Assembly (NCBI RefSeq): GCF_012516395.1
Contig: NZ_CP051206.1
Location: forward strand, 992,001 to 1,056,000
Origin: Dolichospermum flos-aquae CCAP 1403/13F
GTDB taxonomy: Bacteria; Cyanobacteriota; Cyanobacteriia; Cyanobacteriales; Nostocaceae
DNA: 64,000 nucleotides
Reading direction: 5' to 3'
The notes under the pieces were generated by a model. It searched no databases. It saw only the letters and a list, made by a program, of their open reading frames with translations, and was not told where the DNA came from. This document shows positions 1-9,041 of this stretch, piece after piece (position 1 is the first letter of the stretch; each line of letters opens with the position of its first letter). A program made the position numbers and the translations under genes.

Positions 1-852
1 TTATTACCCAGTGCCAATATTCAAATTCAAACTGCAAATATTTCTCAGCAAGTTAATACAACTGCTGTCACTCCAGCTTATCCTCCCGCTGCTGCACCAC
101 CAGCATATCCGCCCACAAATCACAACTCATCCGTGAATTTTGCACCAGTACCCACGTCAGAACCTGTATATGCACCACCACCTACTAACCATCAACCAGA
201 ACCAATACAGCCAGTAGGAGAAGGTTCACAATACAATTTAACTCAACTTTGGCAACAAGTCCGTGGACATATTCAGCAGCTACCCACACAAGCATTATTG
301 GGTCAAATGTGCCATTTAATGGAATTTAATGGTGTAGTTGCTCGTGTAGGTGTAAAAGCGGTTTGGTATGACAAAGTGAAATCTTATCTACCGATCATCA
401 CTACGGCCTTTAGACAAACTTTCCAGCAGGAAATTCAAGTTACCTTAGAAAAAGCTACCACTGCCAACGCCACATCAACTAAGCGAAATCCACCCCCACA
501 AAATTCCACTCCCGTTCAACAACTACCTCAACCTACATCCTATCAACAACCACCAGCCCCGCAACCCACACCACAGCAACCCTCAGCCGTACCACAGCCA
601 GTAGCTACAGTATCCGCACCACCACCCGTACCAGTCCGAATTGAGCCTGTTGTTACCAATACAGCACCAATGCAACCATCGCCATCAAGTTGGGATCATG
701 ATGGTGTGGTTAAAGCTGCGGAAAGTCTAGCAAAGTTCTTTTCTGGAGAAATCATCCGCATGACAGATGATAGTTTTCAATTATCTGATTCTGTTACTTC
801 CACTGAAACGCCTGAAATATATGAATCTTATGTTGATGATGAATATAGTTGA
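1..852 (+). CDS. dnaX: DNA polymerase III subunit gamma/tau, C-terminal part (5' end outside window)
   Basis: The frame is open from base 1, so only the last 283 codons are seen. A Pro/Gln-rich linker is followed by a compact domain (about residues 77-155 of the visible part) starting LWQQV and containing a predicted amphipathic helix pair, then another Pro/Gln-rich linker and an acidic tail. This layout matches the tau-specific C-terminus of cyanobacterial DnaX, which in the family contacts the polymerase alpha subunit in the clamp-loader complex. The N-terminal AAA+ domains, and any intein (known in some cyanobacterial dnaX genes), lie outside the window. The call rests on the tail domain only, so it is good but not certain. 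Confidence 0.75.
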   Translation, partial: LLPSANIQIQTANISQQVNTTAVTPAYPPAAAPPAYPPTNHNSSVNFAPVPTSEPVYAPPPTNHQPEPIQPVGEGSQYNLTQLWQQVRGHIQQLPTQALLGQMCHLMEFNGVVARVGVKAVWYDKVKSYLPIITTAFRQTFQQEIQVTLEKATTANATSTKRNPPPQNSTPVQQLPQPTSYQQPPAPQPTPQQPSAVPQPVATVSAPPPVPVRIEPVVTNTAPMQPSPSSWDHDGVVKAAESLAKFFSGEIIRMTDDSFQLSDSVTSTETPEIYESYVDDEYS

Positions 853-1012
853 GAAATTCAGAACTGTTGAGATTCTCCCCTTGTTTAAATATTTGACAGT
901 TGCTAATAACGTCTGTAAGGATCAGAAGCAATTTTCATATTTGCATTTTCCCTGTTTCTTGATTAAGTGCAAGATATGAGGTAAGGTATAGGTTTACTGA
1001 TTAAATCAAAAA

Positions 1013-1243
1013 ATGTCTGAACAACAAACCATTAGTCCTTGGCAATCTAAACCTTGGTGGTGTCAACCTTGGTCAATTATCCTAACCAGTTTAACATTAA
1101 TCAGCGGTAGTTGGTTAATCTTCAAAATTATTTGGTTAACAATTTTAGTTGCTATTCCATTATTGATTTGGATGGGATTTTTTCTGTTAATTTGGCCGCA
1201 GATGATGATTCGCAGTGGAGTTTTGCACAAAATCACAGAATAG
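1013..1243 (+). CDS. Small cyanobacterial membrane protein, 76 aa
   Basis: The ORF starts with ATG after an AT-rich spacer and encodes a Trp-rich protein with two hydrophobic segments (about residues 21-43 and 44-65), so it is probably an integral membrane protein with two helices. It resembles short conserved cyanobacterial proteins of unknown function (possibly the DUF6737 type, from memory only). The next gene starts 24 bases downstream, so it may be co-transcribed with the glycosyltransferase and TVP38 genes. No catalytic motif is visible. Confidence 0.6.
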   Translation: MSEQQTISPWQSKPWWCQPWSIILTSLTLISGSWLIFKIIWLTILVAIPLLIWMGFFLLIWPQMMIRSGVLHKITE

Positions 1244-1266
1244 TTAATTTAAATCTTTTTGTCAAC

Positions 1267-1953
1267 ATGAATGCTCAAATTTCTATTATTATTCCCACTC
1301 TCAATGAAGCGGGTAATATTAAAGAAGCAATTATTAGCAGTCAATCTAGTAGTAATGTAGAAATAATTGTAGTTGATGGTGGTTCAAAAGATGAAACATT
1401 ATTAATCGCTAAATCATTGAATGTTAAGGTAATTATTTCTCCTCCCGGACGTGCTAATCAAATGAATACAGGTGCTATGGCTGCTAGTGGGGAAATTCTC
1501 CTATTTCTCCATGCTGATACCCGTTTACCGACTAATTTCGAGCAGATGATTTGCACAACCTTAGCAAAACCGGGAATTGTGGCTGGTGCGTTTGCTTTAC
1601 GGATAAATGCCCCTAATTGGGGGTTGCGTTTGGTAGAATTTGGTGTAAAATGGCGATCGCATCTTTGGCAAATGCCCTATGGTGATCAAGCTATTTTTCT
1701 CACCAAAGATGTATTTCAGCAAGTTGGTAATTTCCCGCCAATATCAATTATGGAAGACTTTGCAATGATGAGAAAATTAAAACCTCTGGGCAAAATTCAC
1801 CTATTACCAACACCCGTAATTACCTCACCTCGCAGATGGTTAAAAAAAGGAATTATCCAAACTACTATTTTGAATCAAATGATTGTCATTGCTTATTTAC
1901 TCGGTATTTCCCCAACCCAAATTCGTAATTGGTACTCTTCCCCAAAATCCTAG
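1267..1953 (+). CDS. Family 2 glycosyltransferase, TIGR04283 type
   Basis: The protein has 228 residues from the ATG at 1267. I chose this start because the longer in-frame extension reads through the upstream small gene. The N-terminus has the GT-A nucleotide-binding start (SIIIPTLNE) and later VVDGGSKDET and a DTRLP segment (HADTR, the DxD-like metal site), then GDQAIFL and SIMEDFAMMRKL, typical of the 'transferase 2, rSAM/selenodomain-associated' family. Members are linked to arsenosugar or related glycosylation, but the acceptor here is unknown. It lies 9 bases before a TVP38-family membrane protein, which suggests an operon. Confidence 0.8.
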   Translation: MNAQISIIIPTLNEAGNIKEAIISSQSSSNVEIIVVDGGSKDETLLIAKSLNVKVIISPPGRANQMNTGAMAASGEILLFLHADTRLPTNFEQMICTTLAKPGIVAGAFALRINAPNWGLRLVEFGVKWRSHLWQMPYGDQAIFLTKDVFQQVGNFPPISIMEDFAMMRKLKPLGKIHLLPTPVITSPRRWLKKGIIQTTILNQMIVIAYLLGISPTQIRNWYSSPKS

Positions 1954-1962
1954 AGAATTTTT

Positions 1963-2646
1963 ATGATTATTACCCTTTTATCAGCAATAGATTTTTCTGT
2001 AATTCAAGAATCTGTTAAAGTATCTTCTCCCAATCTTCAAGAATTTTTACAGAATGCTTTACAGTGGATTAATAGCCTTGGTGCTATAGGAGGAATAGTA
2101 TTTATTGGTATCTATATTATAGCTACTCTAGCTTTTTTACCGGCTGCACTGCTGACATTGGGTGCTGGGGTAATTTTTGGTGTAATTTGGGGTTCTATAT
2201 ATGTCTTTATTGGGGCTACATTAGGTGCTATAGCAGCATTTTTAGGAGGACGTTATTTAGCGCAAGGTTGGGTAAAAGAAAAAATATCTAGTTACAAAAA
2301 ATTTGCCATCATTGATAAAGCAGTTAGTAAAGAAGGATTAAAAATTGTCCTATTAGTTCGACTTTCTCCCCTCTTTCCCTTCAATTTATTAAACTATGCT
2401 TTCGGAATTACTAGTGTTTCTTTTCAAGACTATTTAATTGGTTCAGTGGGGATGATTCCTGGAACAATTATGTATGTTTATTTTGGATCTTTAGTAGGAG
2501 ATATAGCCTTAATTGGCAGTAAAAATCAACCTGGAAACATCATTCTCCACTGGGTAATTCAAATCATGGGGTTGATAGCAACAATTGCTGTCACAGTTTA
2601 TGTCACGAAGATAGCTAAGAAAGCTTTAGAAGATGAGAACTTATAA
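1963..2646 (+). CDS. TVP38/TMEM64 (SNARE-associated, DedA-like) membrane protein
   Basis: The 227-residue protein is hydrophobic, with about six membrane segments. The family core is visible: a glycine-rich LTLGAGVIFG helix, the FLGGRYLA segment, a VRLSPLFPFNLLNYAFG re-entrant-type loop and IPGTIMYVYFG. These are hallmarks of the VTT/SNARE-associated domain, whose members act in lipid scrambling or transport in bacterial membranes. It sits between the glycosyltransferase and a MerA-like flavoprotein. TVP38 and MerA-like genes are often neighbours or fused in cyanobacteria and proteobacteria (recalled, not checked). Confidence 0.85.
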   Translation: MIITLLSAIDFSVIQESVKVSSPNLQEFLQNALQWINSLGAIGGIVFIGIYIIATLAFLPAALLTLGAGVIFGVIWGSIYVFIGATLGAIAAFLGGRYLAQGWVKEKISSYKKFAIIDKAVSKEGLKIVLLVRLSPLFPFNLLNYAFGITSVSFQDYLIGSVGMIPGTIMYVYFGSLVGDIALIGSKNQPGNIILHWVIQIMGLIATIAVTVYVTKIAKKALEDENL

Positions 2647-2790
2647 AAATTCTTTGTTTTTTATTTTTCAATAATTTTAGTAATTTTGTTAAATATAAAA
2701 CCGATAAATTTCTGATGATAATGTATTTATAAATAACAGATCATATAATCAAAAACATAGTTTATACTTAACCATTCAGAGGTAATACTA

Positions 2791-4338
2791 ATGTCAACTT
2801 CAGAATCTCCAAGAGTCACAATTCGTCCCATGGATGAGTATAATCAAAAACTCCTCAAAAATGTTCATCCAGATAATTGGGTAAATCCCCAAAGGGCTGA
2901 TTGTTATGATTTAGTAGTAATTGGTGGGGGAACTGCGGGTTTGGTTGTCGCTGCGGGGGCTGCGGGATTAGATTTGGGTTTAAAAGTGGCATTAATTGAA
3001 AAAAATCTCATGGGAGGAGATTGTTTAAATTTTGGTTGTATTCCTTCTAAATGTTTAATTCGTTCTTCTCGTGTAGTTGAAGAAATCAGAAAAACCAAAG
3101 ATTTAGGGATTAATATTTCTCAGAAATTTGATGTGGATTTTGCCACAGTTATGGAGAGAATGAGACGCATTCGGGCGAGTATTAGTCATCATGATTCTGT
3201 GGAAAGATTTAAAAGTTTAGGAATTGATGTTTTTTTAGGTGATGGTAAATTTATAAACAAGAATACTATAGAAGTTGATCAGCAAACATTAAAATTTAAA
3301 AAAGCTGTCATTGCTACTGGTGCTAGGGCTGTTAAACCGAAAATTCGGGGAATTGAAGCAGCAGGTTATTTAACTAATGAAACTGTTTTTTCCCTAACTC
3401 AGAAACCCGAAAAATTAGCCATAATTGGTGGTGGACCTGTTGGCTGTGAATTAGCACAAACATTTCAGCGTTTGGGTTGTGAAGTGACATTATTTCATCG
3501 AGGTTCACATATTTTAAATCAGGAAGATTCAGAAGCAGCGGAGATTTTGCAAAAAGTTTTAATTGATGAAGGTATTCGTTTAGTATTAAATTGTCAATTA
3601 GAAGAAGTTGTTACAGTTACGGAAGGAAAACGCCTATATTTTTCTGTGAATAGTGAACGAGATTCGGTGACAGTTGATGAAATATTAGTTGGTGCGGGAC
3701 GGGCTCCCAATGTGGAAAATTTGAATTTAGAGGCAGTGGGTGTAGAATATGATCAAACCTGGGGTGTAAAAGTGAATGATTATTTACAAACCACAAATCC
3801 CAAAATTTACGCCGCTGGTGATATCTGCATGAATTGGAAATTTACTCATGCGGCAGATGCGGCAGCGCGAATTGTGATTAAAAATACCCTGTTTTCGCCT
3901 TTTGGTTGGGGACGATCTAAACTCAGTAGTTTAGTGATGCCTTGGGTGACATATACCAGCCCGGAAATTGCTCATGTGGGGATGTATGCAAATGAAGCGA
4001 AAAAATTAGGTATAGAAATAGAAACTATTAAGATTCCTTTTAAAAGTATAGACCGAGCGATCGCAGATCATGAAGAATCTGGTTTTTTAAAGATTCATCA
4101 CAAAAAAGGATCAGATCAAATCCTCGGTGCAACCATAGTTGCTAATCATGCAGGGGAGATGATTTCGGAAATTACTACAGCTATTGTTAATAATATTGGT
4201 TTAAGTAAACTGAGTAGTGTAATTCATCCTTATCCCACTCAAGCGGAAGCCATTAAAAAAGCCGCAGACGCTTATCGTAAAACTCTACTAACACCAAGAA
4301 CTAAGCAATTATTGGGATTTTTAACCAAGTTTTCTTAA
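2791..4338 (+). CDS. MerA-like FAD-dependent pyridine nucleotide-disulfide oxidoreductase
   Basis: The 515-residue protein has the class I disulfide oxidoreductase layout. An N-terminal FAD-binding GGGTAG motif lies near residue 45, the redox-active pair is in GGDCLNFGCIPSKC near residue 77, the NAD(P)-binding IGGGPVGCELAQ lies near residue 213, a second FAD contact is YAAGDIC near residue 340, and the C-terminus is a dimerisation domain. There is no N-terminal heavy-metal-associated domain and no C-terminal Cys-Cys pair, so genuine Hg(II) reduction is doubtful despite the usual 'mercuric reductase' label. A palindromic repeat lies 13 bases after the stop and may act as terminator. Confidence 0.85.
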   Translation: MSTSESPRVTIRPMDEYNQKLLKNVHPDNWVNPQRADCYDLVVIGGGTAGLVVAAGAAGLDLGLKVALIEKNLMGGDCLNFGCIPSKCLIRSSRVVEEIRKTKDLGINISQKFDVDFATVMERMRRIRASISHHDSVERFKSLGIDVFLGDGKFINKNTIEVDQQTLKFKKAVIATGARAVKPKIRGIEAAGYLTNETVFSLTQKPEKLAIIGGGPVGCELAQTFQRLGCEVTLFHRGSHILNQEDSEAAEILQKVLIDEGIRLVLNCQLEEVVTVTEGKRLYFSVNSERDSVTVDEILVGAGRAPNVENLNLEAVGVEYDQTWGVKVNDYLQTTNPKIYAAGDICMNWKFTHAADAAARIVIKNTLFSPFGWGRSKLSSLVMPWVTYTSPEIAHVGMYANEAKKLGIEIETIKIPFKSIDRAIADHEESGFLKIHHKKGSDQILGATIVANHAGEMISEITTAIVNNIGLSKLSSVIHPYPTQAEAIKKAADAYRKTLLTPRTKQLLGFLTKFS

Positions 4339-4351
4339 ATTTGAGAGTTTC

Positions 4352-4384
4352 AGATCCCCGACTTCTTAGAGAAGTCGGGGATCT
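4352..4384. repeat. Palindromic hairpin repeat, copy 1 (GATCCCCGACTTCT family)
   Basis: A near-perfect inverted repeat with arms AGATCCCCGACTTCT and AAGTCGGGGATCT and a 5-base loop. Related copies are at 40254-40286, 48651-48683 and 55346-55376. Here it follows the flavoprotein stop and could double as a terminator, although no T-run follows. Apparent ORFs through it are artefacts. Confidence 0.85.
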
Positions 4385-4474
4385 TGTTCTTGAAGAAAAT
4401 ATTCATGGTAAAATTCATGAAGAAAGAGAAAAAATTGCCCCATCTATGCCAGAATTATCAGGACATCAAACAAA

Positions 4475-5242
4475 ATGGAATATAAATCTCTGGCTATTGT
4501 CAGCAGTATCGTTATATTTGGAATTCTGGAAACCTTAGTTCCTTTCTTTCAATATCGTCAAAATCCCATTAAAAGAGTTATTCACAATTTAATTTTGGGG
4601 TTAATAAATTTTTTGGTGGTTAATTTAACTGTTATTTTAATCTTAAATTCTCTCTGGAAACCAACTTTATGGCGGGGATTATTTTATGATATTAATTTAC
4701 CCTGGTTACATTTTATTCTCTCTTTTTTATTGCTTGATTTGTATATGTATACGTGGCATAGATTAATCCACACTTGGGGTTTTGCTTGGCGTTTTCACAA
4801 AGTCCATCATACAGATAGATGGATGAATATATCCACAGCTTACCGCTTTCATACAGGAGAAGTTATTGTTGCCAATATTCCCAAAATTGGGTTAATTTAT
4901 CTGTTGGGAATTACACCAAATGCTTGGATATTATATGAATCTTTATTTGCGGTATCATTAGTTTTTCATCACAGTAATTTTGCCTTACCTTTTAAAATAG
5001 ATAAATTCCTGAGTTATTTTATTGTTACACCTAATTATCATCGCGCTCATCATTGTCAATTAACAAAATATTTAAATAGTAATTATACAAGTTTATTAAC
5101 TATATGGGATCTAATTTTTCAATCTCGTTATTATCCGCCCCAACCAGAAAGCATCCAGTTAGGTATATCGGAAGAAACCAGAGATCTTAATTTTATCAGT
5201 TTATTAAAATTACCGTTTGTGTCTGTTAATAAACACAATTGA
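4475..5242 (+). CDS. Sterol desaturase / fatty acid hydroxylase family membrane protein
   Basis: The 255-residue protein has about four hydrophobic segments and the three histidine clusters of the di-iron fatty acid hydroxylase superfamily: HRLIH near residue 92, FHKVHHTDRW near residue 104, and HHSNF ... NYHRAHH in the second half. These ligands bind the two irons that activate oxygen for C-H hydroxylation or desaturation in membrane lipids. The substrate cannot be told. The ATG at 4475 is the first in frame; an overlapping ORF from 4341 starts inside the palindromic repeat and was discarded. Confidence 0.85.
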   Translation: MEYKSLAIVSSIVIFGILETLVPFFQYRQNPIKRVIHNLILGLINFLVVNLTVILILNSLWKPTLWRGLFYDINLPWLHFILSFLLLDLYMYTWHRLIHTWGFAWRFHKVHHTDRWMNISTAYRFHTGEVIVANIPKIGLIYLLGITPNAWILYESLFAVSLVFHHSNFALPFKIDKFLSYFIVTPNYHRAHHCQLTKYLNSNYTSLLTIWDLIFQSRYYPPQPESIQLGISEETRDLNFISLLKLPFVSVNKHN

Positions 5243-5333
5243 TAGGATCAGAGAACGGAATTCAAAAGTAAAACATTAAGAAACTTATCCAAAGATGCAG
5301 AAGCTGATTTAAGATTAAAATTAATGAGCTAAA

Positions 5334-5957
5334 TTGTTCAATTTGGAGTTTTTCGCTGTGTTAAGTTCACCTTTACCCACAATCAACGCCCTCAAACAAC
5401 CTACCAGTGATGCTTGGGTAGAGCAAGCGATCGCTAACCTTGATATTATCTTACTAGATCACTCCCACTGTGAACGCAAAGCCGCAGGAGTAGCATTAAA
5501 TATGATGTTTCGCTATCCCTCTAATGCTAAAATGGTGAGAGAGTTAACAGCGATCGCTCGTGAAGAACTAGAACACTTTGAACTCGTCAATCAATGGCTA
5601 GAACGCCGTAACATCAAACTAGCAGCCCTATCCGCACCCCCCTACGGTGCAGGGTTAAAATCCCAAGTTCGGGGACAAGAACCCCAGAGATTTTTAGACT
5701 CCTTACTCGTCACCGGCTTAATAGAAGCCCGTAGTCATGAACGCTTAGGACTCCTAGCTGCTAACTGTCCAGAACCAGAATTAGCCGCATTTTACCGCAG
5801 TTTAATGGCATCAGAAGCCCGACATTTTGGGATGTATTGGGTTTTAGCTGATACCTATTTTGACCGAAAAATCGTCATGGACAGATTAGACGAATTAGCA
5901 GAGGTGGAAAGTCAATTATTATCAACCTTACACCCAGAACCGAGAATACATAGTTAG
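5334..5957 (+). CDS. miaE: tRNA-(ms2io6A)-hydroxylase-like protein MiaE
   Basis: The 207-residue product matches MiaE. It is a ferritin-like four-helix di-iron protein with HSHCERKAAGVALN, REELEHFELV, GLIEARSHERLG and SEARHFGMYW, which supply the paired ExxH iron ligands. MiaE hydroxylates the isopentenyl group of 2-methylthio-N6-isopentenyladenosine at tRNA position 37. The start is uncertain: TTG at 5334 is the most upstream choice and GTG at 5358 is an alternative without loss of the conserved core. The 3' end overlaps the convergent DUF2887 gene by four bases. Confidence 0.85.
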   Translation: MFNLEFFAVLSSPLPTINALKQPTSDAWVEQAIANLDIILLDHSHCERKAAGVALNMMFRYPSNAKMVRELTAIAREELEHFELVNQWLERRNIKLAALSAPPYGAGLKSQVRGQEPQRFLDSLLVTGLIEARSHERLGLLAANCPEPELAAFYRSLMASEARHFGMYWVLADTYFDRKIVMDRLDELAEVESQLLSTLHPEPRIHS

Positions 5958-6880
5958 TCAGTTTTTGCCGGAGTATGGATTAACAACCAAGATTGCAAAT
6001 CATTCAAACTCTGAAAATCTAAAAGAGCTTCACTCAATTCTTCCAACACAGATAATGGTAAACCAGAAATAGATTTTATCTTTCTCTGAGATATTTTACC
6101 AAACCGCTTTGTTAATTGTCGAATCACCAAATTAATTGTAGCTTGTTCTATGCCTTGTTCTATGCCTTGTTCTAGTCCTTCCTCTAGTCCTTCTTCTCTG
6201 CCTTGTTCCAGTCCTTCCTCTCTGCCTTCTTCTTTAATTTCTTGATAAACTCTAGTTTCTTTGAGTGTAATTCCTAACATTGATTCTACCTCCCGACGAC
6301 TCAGATTTTCAAACTTGTAGACCATGATTGTCGTGATCATCTCCATCATAGCTTGACTTGATGGTGTGACAATCTCCTCATGGGTTCTGGTTAATAAATA
6401 TCTAGCTACTGCTGGGGCTTGACTTTCTCCCAGAGTAGTTAGTAACATGACACCTAAACCTAATGGTAATTCTTGAATATCTCCCAATTCATCTAAATAT
6501 ACCCGATGTACTTGAGGACTGTTGAGAAATCCCCGATGAGGATAAATGTCATTTTGTTCTGTATTTCGAGATGGATAAATAATCACTACTTGCCAATCAC
6601 AAAACCTTTTGCGATTACGATAAAAATATAGTGAAGTTTCCGCGCATATTCTTTCATACAATTCCTCATCTCTTTGAAATTGCACTTCACAAAAATATAC
6701 TACTCCTTGTCCATCACTTTCTGGCGGTAAAAACACACCATCAATTGCAAAAGTTGGTTCTTTAACAGCCACAGAATCAAAGCGATAAGCCTGAGCATTA
6801 ATCGGCGGATCTGTCAACAGTTCAAACAACAAAGATGGATATTGTTGAAAGAGTTTATAAAAAAGTGAATCTCTTCGCAT
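5954..6880 (-). CDS. DUF2887/Rpn-type PD-(D/E)XK protein with DUF4351 tail
   Basis: The 308-residue protein begins with the DUF2887 core (FYKLFQQYPSLLFELL). An AIDGVFLPP ... YFCEVQFQRD segment supplies the D and ExQ of a PD-(D/E)XK-like fold, related to Rpn recombination-promoting nucleases. A low-complexity linker of EEG/EQG units (about residues 218-248) follows, and a DUF4351-like end (INLVIRQLTKRFG). The linker is encoded by a degenerate tandem array of about 12 bases around 6145-6235 and can be expected to vary in length. Such genes are abundant in Nostocales. The catalytic Lys is Gln here, so nuclease activity is uncertain. Confidence 0.8.
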   Translation of the reverse strand: MRRDSLFYKLFQQYPSLLFELLTDPPINAQAYRFDSVAVKEPTFAIDGVFLPPESDGQGVVYFCEVQFQRDEELYERICAETSLYFYRNRKRFCDWQVVIIYPSRNTEQNDIYPHRGFLNSPQVHRVYLDELGDIQELPLGLGVMLLTTLGESQAPAVARYLLTRTHEEIVTPSSQAMMEMITTIMVYKFENLSRREVESMLGITLKETRVYQEIKEEGREEGLEQGREEGLEEGLEQGIEQGIEQATINLVIRQLTKRFGKISQRKIKSISGLPLSVLEELSEALLDFQSLNDLQSWLLIHTPAKTD

Positions 6881-6996
6881 AAATCATGATTATAATATTT
6901 ACTGGTTAAAATTCCTCCAACTTTGCGTCTTTGCTCCTTTGCGCCTTTGCGCGAAACATAATTTAACTGTAAAATAGAAAAAACCCCGGAGGTAGA

Positions 6997-7596
6997 ATTA
7001 CGGTTTACGCACGTCCCCTAGCCAGATTAATCGAACAATTGCAACGGCTACCCGGAGTTGGACCCAAAAGCGCCCAACGATTAGCTTTGCACATCTTAAA
7101 AAGACCAGAAGCAGAGGTAGAGGCCTTAGCCCAAGCACTTGTTGACGCGAAAAAACAGGTAGGTTTATGTAAAGTTTGTTTTCACCTTTCATCAGATCCA
7201 GTCTGTGAAATTTGTCGTCACCCTCAACGAGATAATACAACTATTTGCGTAGTTGCAGATTCCCGTGATGTGATTGCCTTAGAAAAAACTCGTGAATTTA
7301 AAGGTAAATATCATGTTTTATGTGGTGTAATTTCCCCTATGGATGGTATTGGACCAGAACAGTTAACCATTCAAGCTTTAGTGAGACGGGTAAGTGAACA
7401 AAAACCCCAAGAGGTGATTTTAGCCATTAGTCCCAGTATCGAAGGGGAAACCACAACATTGTATATCGGTCAATTACTAAAACCATTTACTAAAGTAACC
7501 CGTATTGCCTTTGGTTTACCCGTCGGTGGTGATTTAGAATATGCTGATGAATTAACTTTAGCCAGAGCATTAGAAGGACGGAGAGAGTTAGATTAA
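6997..7596 (+). CDS. recR: Recombination protein RecR, probable non-ATG start
   Basis: RecR acts with RecFO in loading RecA at gaps. Seen here are the helix-hairpin-helix [16 protein letters not shown], the C4 zinc finger ([16 protein letters not shown]) and the Toprim domain ([14 protein letters not shown], then [11 protein letters not shown]), ending [12 protein letters not shown]. Homologues start some 15 residues before LQRLPGVG. In this frame no ATG, GTG or TTG exists between the stop at 6970 and TTG 7039. An ATT at 6997, four bases after GGAGG (6988-6992), gives a 199-residue protein of normal length. The start is therefore inferred as ATT; a TTG start at 7039 would cut the conserved N-terminal helix. 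Confidence 0.85.
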   Translation: MTVYARPLARLIEQLQRLPGVGPKSAQRLALHILKRPEAEVEALAQALVDAKKQVGLCKVCFHLSSDPVCEICRHPQRDNTTICVVADSRDVIALEKTREFKGKYHVLCGVISPMDGIGPEQLTIQALVRRVSEQKPQEVILAISPSIEGETTTLYIGQLLKPFTKVTRIAFGLPVGGDLEYADELTLARALEGRRELD

Positions 7597-7619
7597 AAGT
7601 AGCAAATTTCATTACCAAA

Positions 7620-8240
7620 ATGTTTTTTACCAATTCCTTAGAAAATCAACTGCAAGAGTGGAATAATACCATTAACGTTCAACCAAATAATGTTAATGCT
7701 TATGTTCGTCGAGGCATGGTTTATTTTAAATTAGGAAAAATTACCGAATCAATTCAAGATTTTGATCATGCAGAAAAGTTAGATATTCAAATTACTCCTT
7801 ATCTGTGGCAACGCGGGTTAAGTTATTATTATGCAGAACGATTTGCTCAAGGTGCAAAACAGTTTGAAATTGATTTAACTGTTAATGCTCAAGATGTGGA
7901 AGAAACTGTCTGGAGATATCTTTGCATAGCTAGATTATCCGGTGTTACAGCAGCTCGTAATTCTTTATTACCTGTGAAAAATGATCCGCGAAAAATCATG
8001 AAGTCTGTCTATGATTTGTTTGCAGGTCATTGCACAACAGATGATGTTTTGAATGTGGGAAAATTGGCAGGATTAAAAGGTAAGTTTTACAGTCATCTCT
8101 ATTTGGGTTTATATTATGAAGCTGAGAATAATTTAGAGTTAGCGCAGGAATATATAGTTAAGGCTGCTGATGAGTATAAAATTGATGATTATATGTGGTA
8201 TTTAGCCGTAGTGCATAAGCAGTTACGGGAATGGGAGTAA
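7620..8240 (+). CDS. Tetratricopeptide-repeat protein, 206 aa
   Basis: The protein has at least two recognisable TPR units: NAYVRRGMVYFKLGKITESI followed by DFDHAEKLD near residues 25-58, and LWQRGLSYYYAERFAQGAKQFEIDL near residues 61-86. A later pair is near residues 155-205 (GLYYEAENNLELAQEYIVKA). It resembles cyanobacterial lipoprotein-NlpI-type TPR proteins, but no signal peptide or lipobox is visible, so it is probably cytoplasmic. It starts 23 bases after recR and may be co-transcribed. Its binding partner cannot be deduced. Confidence 0.75.
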   Translation: MFFTNSLENQLQEWNNTINVQPNNVNAYVRRGMVYFKLGKITESIQDFDHAEKLDIQITPYLWQRGLSYYYAERFAQGAKQFEIDLTVNAQDVEETVWRYLCIARLSGVTAARNSLLPVKNDPRKIMKSVYDLFAGHCTTDDVLNVGKLAGLKGKFYSHLYLGLYYEAENNLELAQEYIVKAADEYKIDDYMWYLAVVHKQLREWE

Positions 8241-8263
8241 TATATGAAATACAGTAGGGCTGA

Positions 8264-9010
8264 TTCCTAATAAAGAAAGCTGCTAAACAAGCTGAGGCTG
8301 CTCTCAAAGTGTTAATCAACTCGTTGTTTGGCTTTTATGGGACTTCTGGTGTTGGTTTTAACGATATAGAAGCTGCTGCACTGGTTACAGCTTATGGTAG
8401 ACGGATTCTGCGATTCATGATTGATGTGATTGAAAAAGCGGGAGGTATCCAGGTTGAAAGTGATACTGATGGTGTGTTCTTCTCCCACTCTGAACCTCTG
8501 CTGATATTTGAAAAGCTGCAAAATGCTTTACCTACTGGTATCAAAATTGAGTTGGAAATTCTTGCTCAAGCGATGTTTGTTCCCTCTAGAGGAGCTAAGA
8601 ATTATATTATCTGGCATGAAGATGGTAAAATTACTACTAAGGGTTCATGGCGGAAAAGAGACCGTTCTCGTCTAGAAAAGGAGTTTCCTTTGAACTACTT
8701 GACACAATATCTTCTGTCAAAGTCTAAGGCAGAACAATATTACCAAGAATTAACAAAGGTTATTCGTTCTGGTGATTTTCCTGTGGAACAGTTACAGGTT
8801 ACTCGGAAAATTAAGAAGGGTGAAAAGGCTCTTTTGGTTCTGGGTAATACTGGGGATGTTGTGACGTTTTATCAAGGAGTTCAGGGATTGACTAATTCTG
8901 AAGGCTATTCCAGTGGGTATTATTTGGAGTTGATGGCTAAAAAACGAGATGAGTTACTTTCGGTTGTTGAGCCTCAAGGTGATGTGGGGAAGCAGTTGAG
9001 TCTGTTTTGA
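8264..9010 (+). pseudogene. Family-B DNA polymerase, 3' remnant (palm/thumb only)
   Basis: Open from 8264, the frame contains ALKVLINSLFGFYG (the Kx3NSxYG nucleotide-binding motif of family B polymerases) and SDTDGVFF (motif C, DTD), followed by the thumb, ending GDVGKQLSLF. The exonuclease, N-terminal domain and motif A are absent, so no intact polymerase can be made. A short stretch near 8257 in another frame reads GLIP, a sequence common before motif B, which hints at an internal deletion with a frame change (speculative). The gene's last 100 bases recur at 59026-59150, so this is one of two decayed copies. Confidence 0.8.
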
Positions 9011-9041
9011 GTGAGGAGTTATGCTAATTATGAGCGATCGT

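Noticed and set aside
2791-4338. Mercury-resistance gene merA
   Set aside because: No N-terminal metal domain, no C-terminal Cys pair and no merR/merT neighbours; called only MerA-like.
4341-4538. ORF starting in the hairpin repeat before the sterol desaturase-type gene
   Set aside because: It translates the palindromic repeat and then overlaps the real gene in another frame.
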